Assembly: GCF_900114325.1 (NCBI RefSeq)
Contig: NZ_FOSR01000003.1
Span: forward strand, 1-64,000
From: Rhodanobacter glycinis
GTDB taxonomy: Bacteria; Pseudomonadota; Gammaproteobacteria; Xanthomonadales; Rhodanobacteraceae
Reading direction: 5' to 3'
Length of the DNA stretch: 64,000 nt
Of this stretch, positions 42,914-52,882 are shown piece after piece. Every line of letters begins with the position of its first letter. The first letter of the stretch is position 1. The notes beneath the pieces were generated by a model that saw only the letters and a program-made list of their open reading frames with translations, had not been told where the DNA came from and did not search any database. A program made the translations under genes and the position numbers.

Positions 42914-43333
42914 TCAGGGCTTGCCGAGGCCCACTACCGGAATACCGAGTGGCCGCGCATCCAGCCGATCCGGCAGTCCCATCCCCATGCGCAGGCTGCG
43001 GCCGATGCGTTCGGCGTAGTCGAGCATTTGCGCGGCATCGTTTTCGTCCAGCACTTCAAGCGTGGTTTCGCGCCACAGTTCCAGCCAGCGCACGAAGTGT
43101 TCGGTGCGAATCGACGGCTGCGCGCGATGCACGGACATCGGGTTTCCGCGGTAGCTGGCTGCGCGCAATGCCACCGAGCACCAGAACGAGGTGAGCAGGC
43201 GTTTGTGTTCGGGCCAGTCGTGCACGGCGGCATTGAAGATCGGGCCGATCGAGGGGTCGGCCTGGACCTTGTCGTAGAAGCGGTCGACCAGGTTGGCGAT
43301 GCGGGATTCGTCGAGTGTCGTTGCAGTATTCAT
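42914..43333 (-). CDS. Group III truncated haemoglobin
   Basis: 139-residue 2-over-2 globin: B10-region Tyr20 (RFYDKV), proximal His69 in SVHRAQPS by alignment with Campylobacter Ctb, and WLELW at the G-helix tryptophan. Group III globins bind O2 and NO tightly and are thought to assist NO detoxification or oxygen delivery to high-affinity oxidases. It is the last gene of the cco operon, starting within the ccoS stop (ATGA). Confidence 0.9.
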   Translation of the reverse strand: MNTATTLDESRIANLVDRFYDKVQADPSIGPIFNAAVHDWPEHKRLLTSFWCSVALRAASYRGNPMSVHRAQPSIRTEHFVRWLELWRETTLEVLDENDAAQMLDYAERIGRSLRMGMGLPDRLDARPLGIPVVGLGKP

Positions 43334-43575
43334 GGCGATGCAGAGGGCTGTTCGGTGGTGCGGGTGGCGCTGGAGGGCGAAGCTGCCGATGTGGCGTCAG
43401 TGATGCCGATCGACGTGGTGTCTGGCGGCGTGGCCGGATCATCTTCCATCAACGGCAATACGGCAGGGCTGTCCATGTCCTCGAATTGCTGGTGATTCAC
43501 CGCCCAGAAGAACACGCCGATGGCAATCAGCACGATCAGCAGGGTGACCGGAATCAACACGAGCAGGATGTTCAT
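43330..43575 (-). CDS. ccoS: cbb3 oxidase assembly protein CcoS
   Basis: 81 residues: an N-terminal membrane helix (about 3-26) with AIGVFFWAVNHQQFEDMDSP, the CcoS signature, and a Ser/Thr-rich tail longer than usual. Needed for haem insertion into cbb3 oxidase. Overlaps ccoI and the globin gene by 4 bp each. Confidence 0.92.
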   Translation of the reverse strand: MNILLVLIPVTLLIVLIAIGVFFWAVNHQQFEDMDSPAVLPLMEDDPATPPDTTSIGITDATSAASPSSATRTTEQPSASP

Positions 43576-45800
43576 GCGCGCATGGCCTGTGGTTTCGGCG
43601 CGATGCCGCGTCCGGTGCGCAGTGCGTTGAGCACCACTGCCAGCGAGCTGAGCGACATGCCGATGCCGGCCAGCCAGGGTGGCACGAAGCCGAATGCGGC
43701 GAAGGGTACGGCACACAGATTGTAGACCAGCGACCAGCGCCGGCCATCGGCGATGACCTGTTGCATGCGCCGGGCCAGGGTGTGGGCGGTGGCGAGGCCG
43801 TCCAGATAACCATCGAGCAACAGCAGGTCGGCGTGCGCCTGGGCCAGGGCGGTGCCGCTGGACAGGGCGGCGGAGACATCGGCGCCGGCCAGTATCGGTG
43901 CGTCGTTGCTGCCGTCGCCGACGGCAAGCACGATGCGACCGTCCTGCTGCAGGTGGTGCAGTCGGGCGAGCTTGTCGGCGGGCGATTGGCGGGCGTGCCA
44001 GGTGTCGATGCCGAGTTGGGTAGCCAGCGCGGTCACGCGTCCGGCGGTGTCGCCGCTGGCGATGACCGAGCGGATGCCCTCGGCGCGCAATGTTTCCAAC
44101 ATGCGTGGAGCGTCGGCACGCGGCTGTTCGTCGAAATGGAAGATGGCCAGCGCGCCTTGGTCGTCGGCCAGCCACAGGGCGCCGTCGGCAGCATCCGGAT
44201 CGTTGCTGTCGGCGAGCGCAAAGCCAACGCGGCCCAGGCGCAGACGGCGACCGTCCACGATGGCTTCGATACCCCCGCCGGCGCTGACTTGCGCCTGATG
44301 GGCATGCAAGAGTGCGGTCTCGTCACTCGTGGCGATGGTCAGGGCGTGAGCCAGCGGGTGCGTGCTTTCCCGCGCCAGCGCGGCGGCCAGGGACAGCGCT
44401 TCGGCCGGGGTGAGGTCGCGCCGTGTATCGATATGTTCGCGGTCGAGCGTGGGCACGCCGAGGGTGCCGGTCTTGTCGAACAGGGCGGTATCGACGCGCG
44501 CCAGCGTATCCAGCGCGGCATCGTCGGTCACCAGCACGCCGTGCTGTGACAATGCGCCAAGAGCGCAACTGAGTGCGGCCGGCCGGGTCAACGCGAACGC
44601 ACAGGGGCAGGCGACCACCAGCACGGCGACAGCCGACTCGAACGCGCGCGCGGGATCGACCAGCAGCCAGCCCAGCGCGGTGAGCGCGGTGAGCAGCAGC
44701 ACGCGAGCGACGAAGCGGGCGATCGCGCGGTCGGCAGCGGGCGCGGTGGCGCGACGTGCCGCGCGGGCACGACGGCCAAGCGCATCCAGCTTTGCCAGCG
44801 CCGTGGCGTCGCCGCCGTGTTCGACCGTCAACTCGGCCGGGCCGGTCAGCAGCACGCTGCCGGCGATCAGGCGCTCGCCGCGTTGGCGCCGCACCGGGCG
44901 TGATTCGCCGGAGAGCAGTGCTTCGTCCACCTGCACCCAGGCATTTTCCAGCAGGCCATCGGCCGGGACGGTGGCGCCCTCGGCCACGTGTACCCGGTCG
45001 CCGGGCGCCAGCTCCATCGCAGCGACGGTTTCAAGCCGGCCGTTGGCGCTGCGGCGTTGCGCGAGCAACGGCGTGGCGTCGATGCTGGCATCGCCCAGCG
45101 CACCGCTGCGCTGGCGGGCACGCAGCTCCACGTGGCGCGCGGCCAGCAGCAGGAACACGAACATGCTGATCGAGTCGAAATAGATCTCGCCGTGTCCGCG
45201 CAGCGTGGCGAAGACGCTGGCGAAAAAGACCAGCACGACGGCCAGCGCCACCGGCAGATGGATGCCGAGCCGGCGTTCGCGCAACTCGCGCACGGCGCCG
45301 ATGTAGAACGGGATGGCCGAATAACCGACGATCGGCAGCGCGGAGATCAGCCCCAGCCAGCGGAACAGCCCGCGCGTGCTGGCGTCTTCGATGTCCACCG
45401 CGCCGAGGTAGAGCACCAGCGCATAACTCATCACCTGCATCGCGCACATGCCGGCGACCAGCAGGCGCTTGAGCGCATCGCGCATCGCGCGCGCGCGTTC
45501 GTCGTCGATGCGATCGTGACGCAAGGGCTGCGCCTCGCAGCGGGCATGGGCGAAGGCGTCGAGCAGGCGTGGCAACGACGTGTGCCGTGCATCCCACACC
45601 ACGCGCACGCGCCGGGCCGTGACATCGATGGCGACGCGTTGCACGCCGGGCAGCGCGTGGATCGCCTGTTCCAGATGGAGCACCCGCCGCGGATCGTCCA
45701 GCGATGGCACGCGCAACGCCACTTCGCTGCGGCCATCGCGCCGCGTGCGCAGCACCTGTGCGGCCAGCCCCGGGCGAGCCCATGCGGCGGTGGCGTTCAT
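43572..45800 (-). CDS. ccoI: Copper-exporting P1B-ATPase CcoI
   Basis: 742-residue copper ATPase supplying copper for cbb3 oxidase. Features: an N-terminal HMA-like fold (about 25-90) without the usual CxxC, LSGES (296-300), the CPC metal site (398-400), DKTGT (D442), and GDGSNDAPIL. It lacks the extra N-terminal zinc-ribbon cysteines seen in many CcoI. The stop overlaps ccoS. Confidence 0.93.
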   Translation of the reverse strand: MNATAAWARPGLAAQVLRTRRDGRSEVALRVPSLDDPRRVLHLEQAIHALPGVQRVAIDVTARRVRVVWDARHTSLPRLLDAFAHARCEAQPLRHDRIDDERARAMRDALKRLLVAGMCAMQVMSYALVLYLGAVDIEDASTRGLFRWLGLISALPIVGYSAIPFYIGAVRELRERRLGIHLPVALAVVLVFFASVFATLRGHGEIYFDSISMFVFLLLAARHVELRARQRSGALGDASIDATPLLAQRRSANGRLETVAAMELAPGDRVHVAEGATVPADGLLENAWVQVDEALLSGESRPVRRQRGERLIAGSVLLTGPAELTVEHGGDATALAKLDALGRRARAARRATAPAADRAIARFVARVLLLTALTALGWLLVDPARAFESAVAVLVVACPCAFALTRPAALSCALGALSQHGVLVTDDAALDTLARVDTALFDKTGTLGVPTLDREHIDTRRDLTPAEALSLAAALARESTHPLAHALTIATSDETALLHAHQAQVSAGGGIEAIVDGRRLRLGRVGFALADSNDPDAADGALWLADDQGALAIFHFDEQPRADAPRMLETLRAEGIRSVIASGDTAGRVTALATQLGIDTWHARQSPADKLARLHHLQQDGRIVLAVGDGSNDAPILAGADVSAALSSGTALAQAHADLLLLDGYLDGLATAHTLARRMQQVIADGRRWSLVYNLCAVPFAAFGFVPPWLAGIGMSLSSLAVVLNALRTGRGIAPKPQAMRA

Positions 45801-46015
45801 GGCGATGGCGGTGGCGTGGAATGGGTGGAGGCGGGAACGCCGAGCACCGCGTGCGGGGCATCCAGTGGCGTGTCGGCGTGGCGCGCGCTCACCACGATCA
45901 TCCACACGCAGCCGGCCAGCAACGCGGCGAAGATCGCTGCGCCGAACCACAGGATCGGCTGCTGGTACCAGGCCTCTCCGTGGCCACCGGGGCGCGGGCT
46001 ATTGCGCGCCGACAT
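45797..46015 (-). CDS. Short CcoH/FixH-like membrane protein
   Basis: 72 residues with one membrane helix (about 20-42) introduced by EAWYQQPILWFG, similar to the start of FixH/CcoH. The usual periplasmic domain of about 100 residues is missing and replaced by a short tail. It occupies the ccoH position, between ccoP (17-bp overlap) and ccoI (4-bp overlap). A ccoG gene is not present here. Confidence 0.7.
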   Translation of the reverse strand: MSARNSPRPGGHGEAWYQQPILWFGAAIFAALLAGCVWMIVVSARHADTPLDAPHAVLGVPASTHSTPPPSP

Positions 46016-46907
46016 CGGGGTGCGACACGTGGTAGACGTAGGCGGCCAGGACGTGGATGTCGTCGTCGCTCAGGCGCTTGTCCCAGTTCGGCATGTGGCC
46101 CTGGCGGCCGTCGTGAATGGTCTTCTCGATGTCCGCGAGCGAGCCGCCATGCAGCCAGATGTGGTCGGTGAGGTTGGGCGCGCCCAGCGCCTGCGTGCCC
46201 TTGCCGTCGGCACCATGGCAGGCCGCGCAGGTGCCCTTGAAGATCGGCTCGGCCGCGGCCGCCATCTTCGCGTCGTGCGGCTCGCCGGACAGGCTGAGAA
46301 CGTATTGCGCGAGGTTCTTCACGGTCTGCTCGCCGAGGCTGGCCCACGGCGGCATCACGCCGCCACGACCGTCATGGATCGAGGTGGTGATGTCCTTGCC
46401 GCTGCCGCCGTACAACCAGTCGTTGTCGGTGAGGTTCGGCGCCCCCAGCGCCTGGTTGCCGTGGGCGTTGCGGCCGTGGCAGGCCGCGCAGTTGTCGTCG
46501 AACAGGCGCTGGCCCATCTGTTGTGCTTCGGGGTCGCCGGCGAGTTGTTCGACGGAATACAGGTCGAAGCGCTGCAGCAGCGGGTCGAGCTTGGCATCGT
46601 TGGCCGCGACGGCCTTCGCCAACTGGCCGTGCGACGTCCAATGCAGCAGGCCCTTGTGGTTGCCGAAGCCCGGGTACAACACAAGGTAACCGATGCCACC
46701 GATGAACATGCTGCCGGACAGCAGCAGCCACCAGCGTGGCAGCGGGCGCAGTCCCTCGCGGATGGTGCCGTGCGCCCACGCGTGGCCGGTGGTCTGGTCG
46801 GGCTGGGACGGAATCTTCGCGCGCGGCCCCCACAGGAACAGAAACAGGCTGATGCCCATGTTGAGCACCACCAGGAACATCACCCACAACGACCAGCCCA
46901 TGCTCAT
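45999..46907 (-). CDS. ccoP: cbb3 oxidase dihaem subunit CcoP
   Basis: 302 residues with two N-terminal membrane helices (about 6-26 and 58-78) and two periplasmic cytochrome c domains with CAACH at 140-144 and 227-231. Transfers electrons to CcoO and CcoN. ATG has a strong AAGGAGG site and overlaps the ccoQ stop. Confidence 0.95.
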   Translation of the reverse strand: MSMGWSLWVMFLVVLNMGISLFLFLWGPRAKIPSQPDQTTGHAWAHGTIREGLRPLPRWWLLLSGSMFIGGIGYLVLYPGFGNHKGLLHWTSHGQLAKAVAANDAKLDPLLQRFDLYSVEQLAGDPEAQQMGQRLFDDNCAACHGRNAHGNQALGAPNLTDNDWLYGGSGKDITTSIHDGRGGVMPPWASLGEQTVKNLAQYVLSLSGEPHDAKMAAAAEPIFKGTCAACHGADGKGTQALGAPNLTDHIWLHGGSLADIEKTIHDGRQGHMPNWDKRLSDDDIHVLAAYVYHVSHPDVGAQ

Positions 46908-47101
46908 CGCGGTTCCTCCTTCGAACGGGTCTGGATGGCGTAGACGTCGGCGTCCGGGTCGTCGTCTTGCAGCGGCAGTTTCGCCATGTAGTCGAACACC
47001 TTCTTGTGGCGTTTGCGCCACGCCCAGATCCAGATGCCGATGAAGATGAGCATCAGCAACACGGTGACGACGCCGGCCACATGGCCCCAGATCGGGTTCA
47101 T
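46904..47101 (-). CDS. ccoQ: cbb3 oxidase small subunit CcoQ
   Basis: 65 residues: one membrane helix (about 9-29) followed by a basic stretch KRHKK and an acidic segment. Length and place between ccoO and ccoP identify it. Overlaps both neighbours by 4 bp. Confidence 0.9.
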   Translation of the reverse strand: MNPIWGHVAGVVTVLLMLIFIGIWIWAWRKRHKKVFDYMAKLPLQDDDPDADVYAIQTRSKEEPR

Positions 47102-47751
47102 GGCGTACCTGCCTTGCCGGTGTCGGCCACGGTCAGGGGATGCGGCTCGTTGTCGATGCCCAGCCCTTGCAGGTAGGCGATCAGCGCATCCATCTCGGTC
47201 TTGCCCTTGACCGCCGCCGGCGCGCCGGCAATGTCGGCATCGCTGTACGGATCGCCCAGTTTGCGCAACACGCGCATGCGCGCCTGGATGTCGGCGCCGT
47301 CGATGGTGTTGTGTTCCAGCCACGGGTAACCGGGCATGTTCGATTGCGGCACCACGCTGCGCGGGTTCAACAGATGCATGCGCTGCCATTGGTCGGAATA
47401 CTTGCCGCCGACGCGGGCCAGGTCGGGCCCGGTGCGCTTGGAACCCCACTGGAACGGGCGGTCGTAGACCGACTCCTCTGCGGTGGAGAAATGTCCGTAG
47501 CGCTGGGTTTCGAAGCGAAGCGCACGGATCATCTGCGAGTGGCACAGGTAGCAGCCTTCGCGCACGTAGACGTCGCGCCCGGCCAGGCGCAACGGGTCAT
47601 ACGGCTTCACCCCGGGTGGCGCCTTCACCGTATGCGCCTCCATGAACAACGGGGTGATCTCGGCCAGGCCGCCGAAGGACACCATGATCGCGGTGAAGAT
47701 GCCCAGCACCGCGGCGTGCTTCTCGATGAATTCGAAATGTTTGTAGGCCAT
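47098..47751 (-). CDS. ccoO: cbb3 oxidase monohaem subunit CcoO
   Basis: 217 residues: an N-terminal membrane helix (about 14-34) and a cytochrome c site CYLCH at about 67-71, with [12 protein letters not shown] and MPGYPWL providing the Met ligand. Transfers electrons from CcoP to CcoN. Confidence 0.95.
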   Translation of the reverse strand: MAYKHFEFIEKHAAVLGIFTAIMVSFGGLAEITPLFMEAHTVKAPPGVKPYDPLRLAGRDVYVREGCYLCHSQMIRALRFETQRYGHFSTAEESVYDRPFQWGSKRTGPDLARVGGKYSDQWQRMHLLNPRSVVPQSNMPGYPWLEHNTIDGADIQARMRVLRKLGDPYSDADIAGAPAAVKGKTEMDALIAYLQGLGIDNEPHPLTVADTGKAGTP

Positions 47752-47763
47752 GAGGTGAGAGCT

Positions 47764-47868
47764 CTACTTGAAGAGTGCGGCCATGGATGGCCGCCTTTGG
47801 ACTTGCGGGACCGGAGAGGCCCCCGAGAACAGGAGCTTCAACGAAGCGGCGATCATGGACGATCGCAT
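47764..47868 (-). CDS. Possible 34-aa peptide between ccoN and ccoO
   Basis: Frame MRSSMIAASLKLLFSG... ending in SMAALFK. Its ATG overlaps the ccoN stop (TGATG) and its stop is 12 bp before the ccoO start, so the chain of coupled starts in the operon is unbroken if it is translated. It has no clear membrane helix, unlike the small CcoM subunit of Pseudomonas. May be chance. Confidence 0.25.
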   Translation of the reverse strand: MRSSMIAASLKLLFSGASPVPQVQRRPSMAALFK

Positions 47869-49334
47869 CAGATAACGGCCGGCAGCGGGGCAGGCACCTG
47901 GTCGGGCACCGGCTCGGGAATCGGCACCGGGATCGGCTTGATCAGCCGCGCGCGGGCATCGGCGGCGGTGTGCCACAGGTTCCAGGCCATCACCCACATG
48001 CCGCTGAGGATCAGCGCGCCGCCGGCCCAGCGGATCAGGTACATCGGCTTGATCGCGATCAGGCTGTCGAGGAAGGCGTATTTCAGCGAGCCGTCCGGCA
48101 GCGTGGCGCGCCACATCTCGCCTTCGGTGATGCCGGCGGTCCACATCGAGCCCACGTACATCAGTGTGCCCATGATGTGCAGCCAGAAGTGCAGGTCCAT
48201 CGCCTTGTGCGAATGCATCGCGGGACGGCCCAGCGCGCGCGGCGCCATCGCGTACAGCGAACCGATGGTGATCATCGCCACCCAGCCCAGCGAGCCGGAG
48301 TGCACGTGGGCGATGGTCCAGTCGGTGTAGTGCGACAACGAGTTCACCGTCTTCACCGCCATCATCGTGCCTTCGAAGGTGGCCGCGGCGTAGAACACCA
48401 GCGCCATCACCATGAACTTCACCGCCGGGTCGGTTTTCAGCTTCGACCACGAGCCGTTGAAGGTCATCAGGCCGTTCGCCGCCGAGCCCCAGCTGGGCAT
48501 CAGCAACACCAGCGAGAACGCCATGCCGACCGATTGCACCCAGTCGGGCAGGGCGGTGTACATCAGGTGGTGCGCGCCGGCCCACATGTAGACCGAGATC
48601 AGCGCCCAGAAATTGACGATCGAGAAGCGGTAGCTCCACAACGGCTGCTGTGCCTGGCGCGGCACGAAGTAGTACATCATCCCGAGGAAGCCGGCGGTGA
48701 GGAAGAACGCCACCGCGTTGTGGCCGTACCACCATTGCACCATTGCATCGACCACGCCCGAGTAGATCGGGTAGGACTTGGTGAACGACACCGGGATGGC
48801 CAGGTTGTTGATGATGTGCAGCAGGCCTACCGCGATGATGAAGGCGCCGTAATACCAGTTCGCCACATAGATGTGGCGGATGCGCCGGCGCGCCAGACTG
48901 CCGAAGAACACCACGCCGAAGCTGACCCAGACCACGGCGATCATGATGTCGATCCACCATTCCGGCTCGGCGTATTCCTTGCTCTGGGTCAGCCCCAGCG
49001 GCATGGAGACCATCGAGCACACGCAGATCAGCTGCCAGCCCCAGAACACGAAGGCGGCCAGCTTGCCGTAGGCCAGCCGTGCGTGGCCGGTGCGTTGCAC
49101 GATATAGAAGCAGGTACCCATCAGCGCGCTGCCGCCGAAGGCGAAGATCACGCCGAAGGTGTGATCCGGGCGGATCCGGCTGAAGGTCAGCCACGGCACG
49201 TTGAAGTTGAGCGCGGGCCACATCAGATCGGCCGCGGCATACAGCCCGACCGACATGCCGATGATGCCCCACACGGCCGAGGCCAGCAGGAACTGACGAA
49301 CGACCTTGTCGTTGTAATACTCGGTGGAGGACAT
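47868..49334 (-). CDS. ccoN: cbb3 oxidase catalytic subunit CcoN
   Basis: 488 residues with 12 helices, haem b/haem b3-CuB His ligands in RPDHTFG, WWYGHNAV, AGAHHLMY and the TxHVHxG-type AHVHSGSLGWV segment. It carries the C-terminal Pro-rich tail of xanthomonad CcoN. High-affinity terminal oxidase for microaerobic life. ATG at 49334 is preferred because the FNR box at 49390 would otherwise lie too near or within the gene. Confidence 0.95.
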   Translation of the reverse strand: MSSTEYYNDKVVRQFLLASAVWGIIGMSVGLYAAADLMWPALNFNVPWLTFSRIRPDHTFGVIFAFGGSALMGTCFYIVQRTGHARLAYGKLAAFVFWGWQLICVCSMVSMPLGLTQSKEYAEPEWWIDIMIAVVWVSFGVVFFGSLARRRIRHIYVANWYYGAFIIAVGLLHIINNLAIPVSFTKSYPIYSGVVDAMVQWWYGHNAVAFFLTAGFLGMMYYFVPRQAQQPLWSYRFSIVNFWALISVYMWAGAHHLMYTALPDWVQSVGMAFSLVLLMPSWGSAANGLMTFNGSWSKLKTDPAVKFMVMALVFYAAATFEGTMMAVKTVNSLSHYTDWTIAHVHSGSLGWVAMITIGSLYAMAPRALGRPAMHSHKAMDLHFWLHIMGTLMYVGSMWTAGITEGEMWRATLPDGSLKYAFLDSLIAIKPMYLIRWAGGALILSGMWVMAWNLWHTAADARARLIKPIPVPIPEPVPDQVPAPLPAVI

Positions 49335-49389
49335 GCGTGGAATCCAGTAGCAGATGCCGATATTTTGCGGGCGCGACATGTTCTTGCGA

Positions 49390-49403
49390 TTGACGTGCGT
49401 CAA
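49390..49403. promoter_or_regulatory. FNR/DNR-type box of ccoN
   Basis: TTGAC-GTGC-GTCAA, a perfect dyad 55 bp before the ccoN ATG at 49334 (leftward). Confidence 0.8.
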
Positions 49404-49492
49404 GCGACCGCGGCGTACAGGGGCTCAGCCGCTGTGGTGCGTTGTCGCAGGTTTCCGCGATTCGCGCCTTTCCGTTGTCCGCGCCCTGCAAA

Positions 49493-49506
49493 TTGACCTG
49501 GATCAG
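49493..49506. promoter_or_regulatory. FNR/DNR-type box of fdxA
   Basis: TTGAC-CTGG-ATCAG, one base off a perfect dyad, 44 bp before the ferredoxin ATG. Two boxes thus serve the divergent ccoN and fdxA promoters. Confidence 0.7.
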
Positions 49507-49550
49507 CGCCGCGGATGGCCGCCGTCGACATACTGTCCGCGGAGAAAACC

Positions 49551-49874
49551 ATGACCCACGTCGTTACCGAAAACTGCATCAACTGCAAACACACCGACTG
49601 CGTCGAGGTGTGCCCGGTGGACTGCTTCCACGAGGGGCCGAATTTCCTGGTGATCGATCCGGACGAATGCATCGACTGCACCCTGTGCGTGGACGAGTGC
49701 CCGGTGGGCGCGATCTTCCCCGAGCTGGACGTACCGGCCGGGCAGGAGGGCTTTCTTGCGCTCAATGCCGAACTGGCGTGCGAGTGGCCGGTGCTGACGG
49801 CAAAGAAACCGTCGCCGGAGGATGCGGCACAGTGGGACGGCGTGCCGGACAAACTGCCGCTGCTGAAACGCTGA
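49551..49874 (+). CDS. fdxA: 7Fe ferredoxin FdxA
   Basis: 107-residue [3Fe-4S][4Fe-4S] ferredoxin. Cysteines C9, C12, C17, C21, C25 and C40, C43, C46, C50 ([14 protein letters not shown]) match FdxA. GGAG ribosome-binding site. A low-potential carrier, induced under low oxygen in relatives; divergent from ccoN with its own FNR-type box. Confidence 0.95.
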   Translation: MTHVVTENCINCKHTDCVEVCPVDCFHEGPNFLVIDPDECIDCTLCVDECPVGAIFPELDVPAGQEGFLALNAELACEWPVLTAKKPSPEDAAQWDGVPDKLPLLKR

Positions 49875-49907
49875 GTCGCCACGCAACTTCTTCGCATCGG
49901 CGCGCTG

Positions 49908-49983
49908 CAGGACCCGCTGGCGGGCGATGCTCCGGTTTCAATGTACACCGGAGCAAAAGCATCGCTTGCCGGCGGGTTCCTGC
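49908..49983. repeat. Degenerate paired REP
   Basis: GCAGGACCCGCTGGCGGGC and its near-inverse GCCGGCGGGTTCCTGC around GATGCTCCGG...CCGGAGCAAAAGCATC; a diverged GTAG REP pair between fdxA and gap. Confidence 0.7.
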
Positions 49984-50020
49984 AAAAAGGCGGGGCGGCG
50001 TGCGAAAACCGGCGCGCATG

Positions 50021-50056
50021 AAAAAAGCCGCGTCGATGCCTCGACGCGGCTTTTTT
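50021..50056. terminator. Bidirectional terminator between fdxA and gap
   Basis: AAAAAAGCCGCGTCGA / TCGACGCGGCTTTTTT: a perfect stem with a four-base loop (TGCC) and poly-A/poly-T flanks. Confidence 0.92.
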
Positions 50057-50075
50057 GCATGTGCTCGTGCGGGAA

Positions 50076-51507
<1,432 letters not shown>

Positions 51508-51519
51508 GATGCCATAAGT

Positions 51520-51552
51520 TGCTAAATTAGATATTTCTTATATATAGTAACC
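51520..51552. promoter_or_regulatory. AT-rich operator/promoter region of the bigR operon
   Basis: About 33 bp rich in A/T (AGTTGCTAAATTAGATATT... to TATATATAG) in an otherwise GC-rich genome, between divergent bigR and the MBL gene. Likely holds the BigR box and both promoters; a clean dyad was not resolved. Confidence 0.5.
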
Positions 51553-51575
51553 CACAGATTCTCGGAGTCGTTGCC

Positions 51576-52451
51576 ATGCCTGTAGTCGAGTCTTTCCTGC
51601 ACGTTCCCACCTCGAGCTGGACGCATGTTGTCAGCGACCTCCCTGACGGCGTGGCGGCAGTCATTGATCCCGTACTGGATTTCGACCCGGCCAGTGGTCG
51701 TCTGGATGCGACGGGTGCGCGCACCGTGCTGGACCATCTTCGTGTCCAGCGACTTGATCTGGCCTGGATCCTGGAGACGCACGCCCACGCCGATCACTTG
51801 AGCGCTGCGGCGTGGTTGCGTCGCCAGACCGGCGCTCCCGTGGCGACCGGCGCGGGTGTGGTTGAAGTGCAGGCAACCCTCAGGCAGCGGCTGGGTCTTG
51901 GGCGCGAGTTTGCTGCCGAAGGTGCTCCGTTCGACCGCCTTTTGCACGATGGCGAGCGCCTGCCGCTGGGTTCGGCCATGCTGGAGGTGTTGGCCACGCC
52001 CGGACACACCGCTGACAGTGTCAGCTATCGGGTGGGCGACGCCGTATTCGTTGGTGACACCCTGTTTTCACCCGCCGCAGGCAGTGCGCGTTGCGACTTC
52101 CCGGGTGGCAGTGCCGCGACGCTGTATGCTTCCGTGCGCCGCCTGTACGCATTGCCGGATGACACCCGGCTGTATCTGTGCCATGACTATCCGCCCGAGG
52201 GCGCATGGCCACGCTGCATGGTGCCATTGCGCGAGCAGCGCGCAAGCAATGCGCATCTCACCGATGCCACGGACGAGGCGACCTTCGTGTCTCTGCGCGA
52301 GCAGCGCGACGCCTCGCTGGGCACGCCGCGGCTGTTTTGGCCAGCGGTGCAACTCAATATCCGCGCAGGTGAACTGCCGCCGAAAGATGCTTCCGGCGGG
52401 CATTTTCTGAAGCTGCCACTGGATGCTTCGGCACTGGAGGCACGGACATGA
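51576..52451 (+). CDS. blh: MBL-fold persulfide dioxygenase-like hydrolase
   Basis: 291-residue metallo-beta-lactamase-fold protein with the mononuclear-iron motif THAHADHL (H69, H71, D73, H74) and further ligands in TPGHTADS and VGDTLFS. Similar to Blh/persulfide dioxygenase enzymes that oxidise glutathione persulfide to sulfite. Starts the operon with two YeeE/YedE genes; overlaps the next by ATGA. Confidence 0.85.
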   Translation: MPVVESFLHVPTSSWTHVVSDLPDGVAAVIDPVLDFDPASGRLDATGARTVLDHLRVQRLDLAWILETHAHADHLSAAAWLRRQTGAPVATGAGVVEVQATLRQRLGLGREFAAEGAPFDRLLHDGERLPLGSAMLEVLATPGHTADSVSYRVGDAVFVGDTLFSPAAGSARCDFPGGSAATLYASVRRLYALPDDTRLYLCHDYPPEGAWPRCMVPLREQRASNAHLTDATDEATFVSLREQRDASLGTPRLFWPAVQLNIRAGELPPKDASGGHFLKLPLDASALEART

Positions 52452-52882
52452 GTCCTGCATTTGCGCCCTGGGCCGCGTTGGGAGGCGGAATGCTGATCGG
52501 TCTGGCCTCGCTGTTGTTGTTGGTCACGGTGGGGCGGATTGCCGGCGTCAGCGGTATCGCGGCGGGTTTGTTGCCGCCACGACTCGGCGACATCGGCTGG
52601 CGCCTGGCATTTGTGCTGGGCCTGCCGGCGGGCGCGGCGGTGTGGGCCCTGGGCGTGGGCGGTTTGTCGGTCGCCAGCCACGCGGCACCATGGCGCCTCA
52701 TCCTGGCCGGGCTGCTGGTGGGTATCGGCACCCGCGTTGGCTCGGGGTGTACCAGTGGCCATGGCGTGTGTGGACTTGGTCGCGGTTCGCCGCGCTCGCT
52801 GGCGGCCGTGCTCGTGTTCATGGCGGTCGCCATGCTGAGCGTCTTCGTCCGGCGTCATCTGTTGCATGGAGGGGTGTCATGA
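52448..52882 (+). CDS. YeeE/YedE (DUF395) half-transporter 1
   Basis: 144-residue membrane protein with about four helices and the signature GSGCTSGHGVCGLGRGS (about 98-114), whose cysteines suit thiosulfate or other sulfur-compound transport as in YeeE. Overlaps both neighbours. Partner of the following gene. Confidence 0.9.
   Translation: MSPAFAPWAALGGGMLIGLASLLLLVTVGRIAGVSGIAAGLLPPRLGDIGWRLAFVLGLPAGAAVWALGVGGLSVASHAAPWRLILAGLLVGIGTRVGSGCTSGHGVCGLGRGSPRSLAAVLVFMAVAMLSVFVRRHLLHGGVS

Noticed and set aside
47786-47803. Transcription terminator between ccoN and ccoO
   Set aside because: A GCGGCCATGGATGGCCGC hairpin exists, but the T-run follows on the plus strand, opposite to the operon; it is more likely an mRNA stability element or chance.
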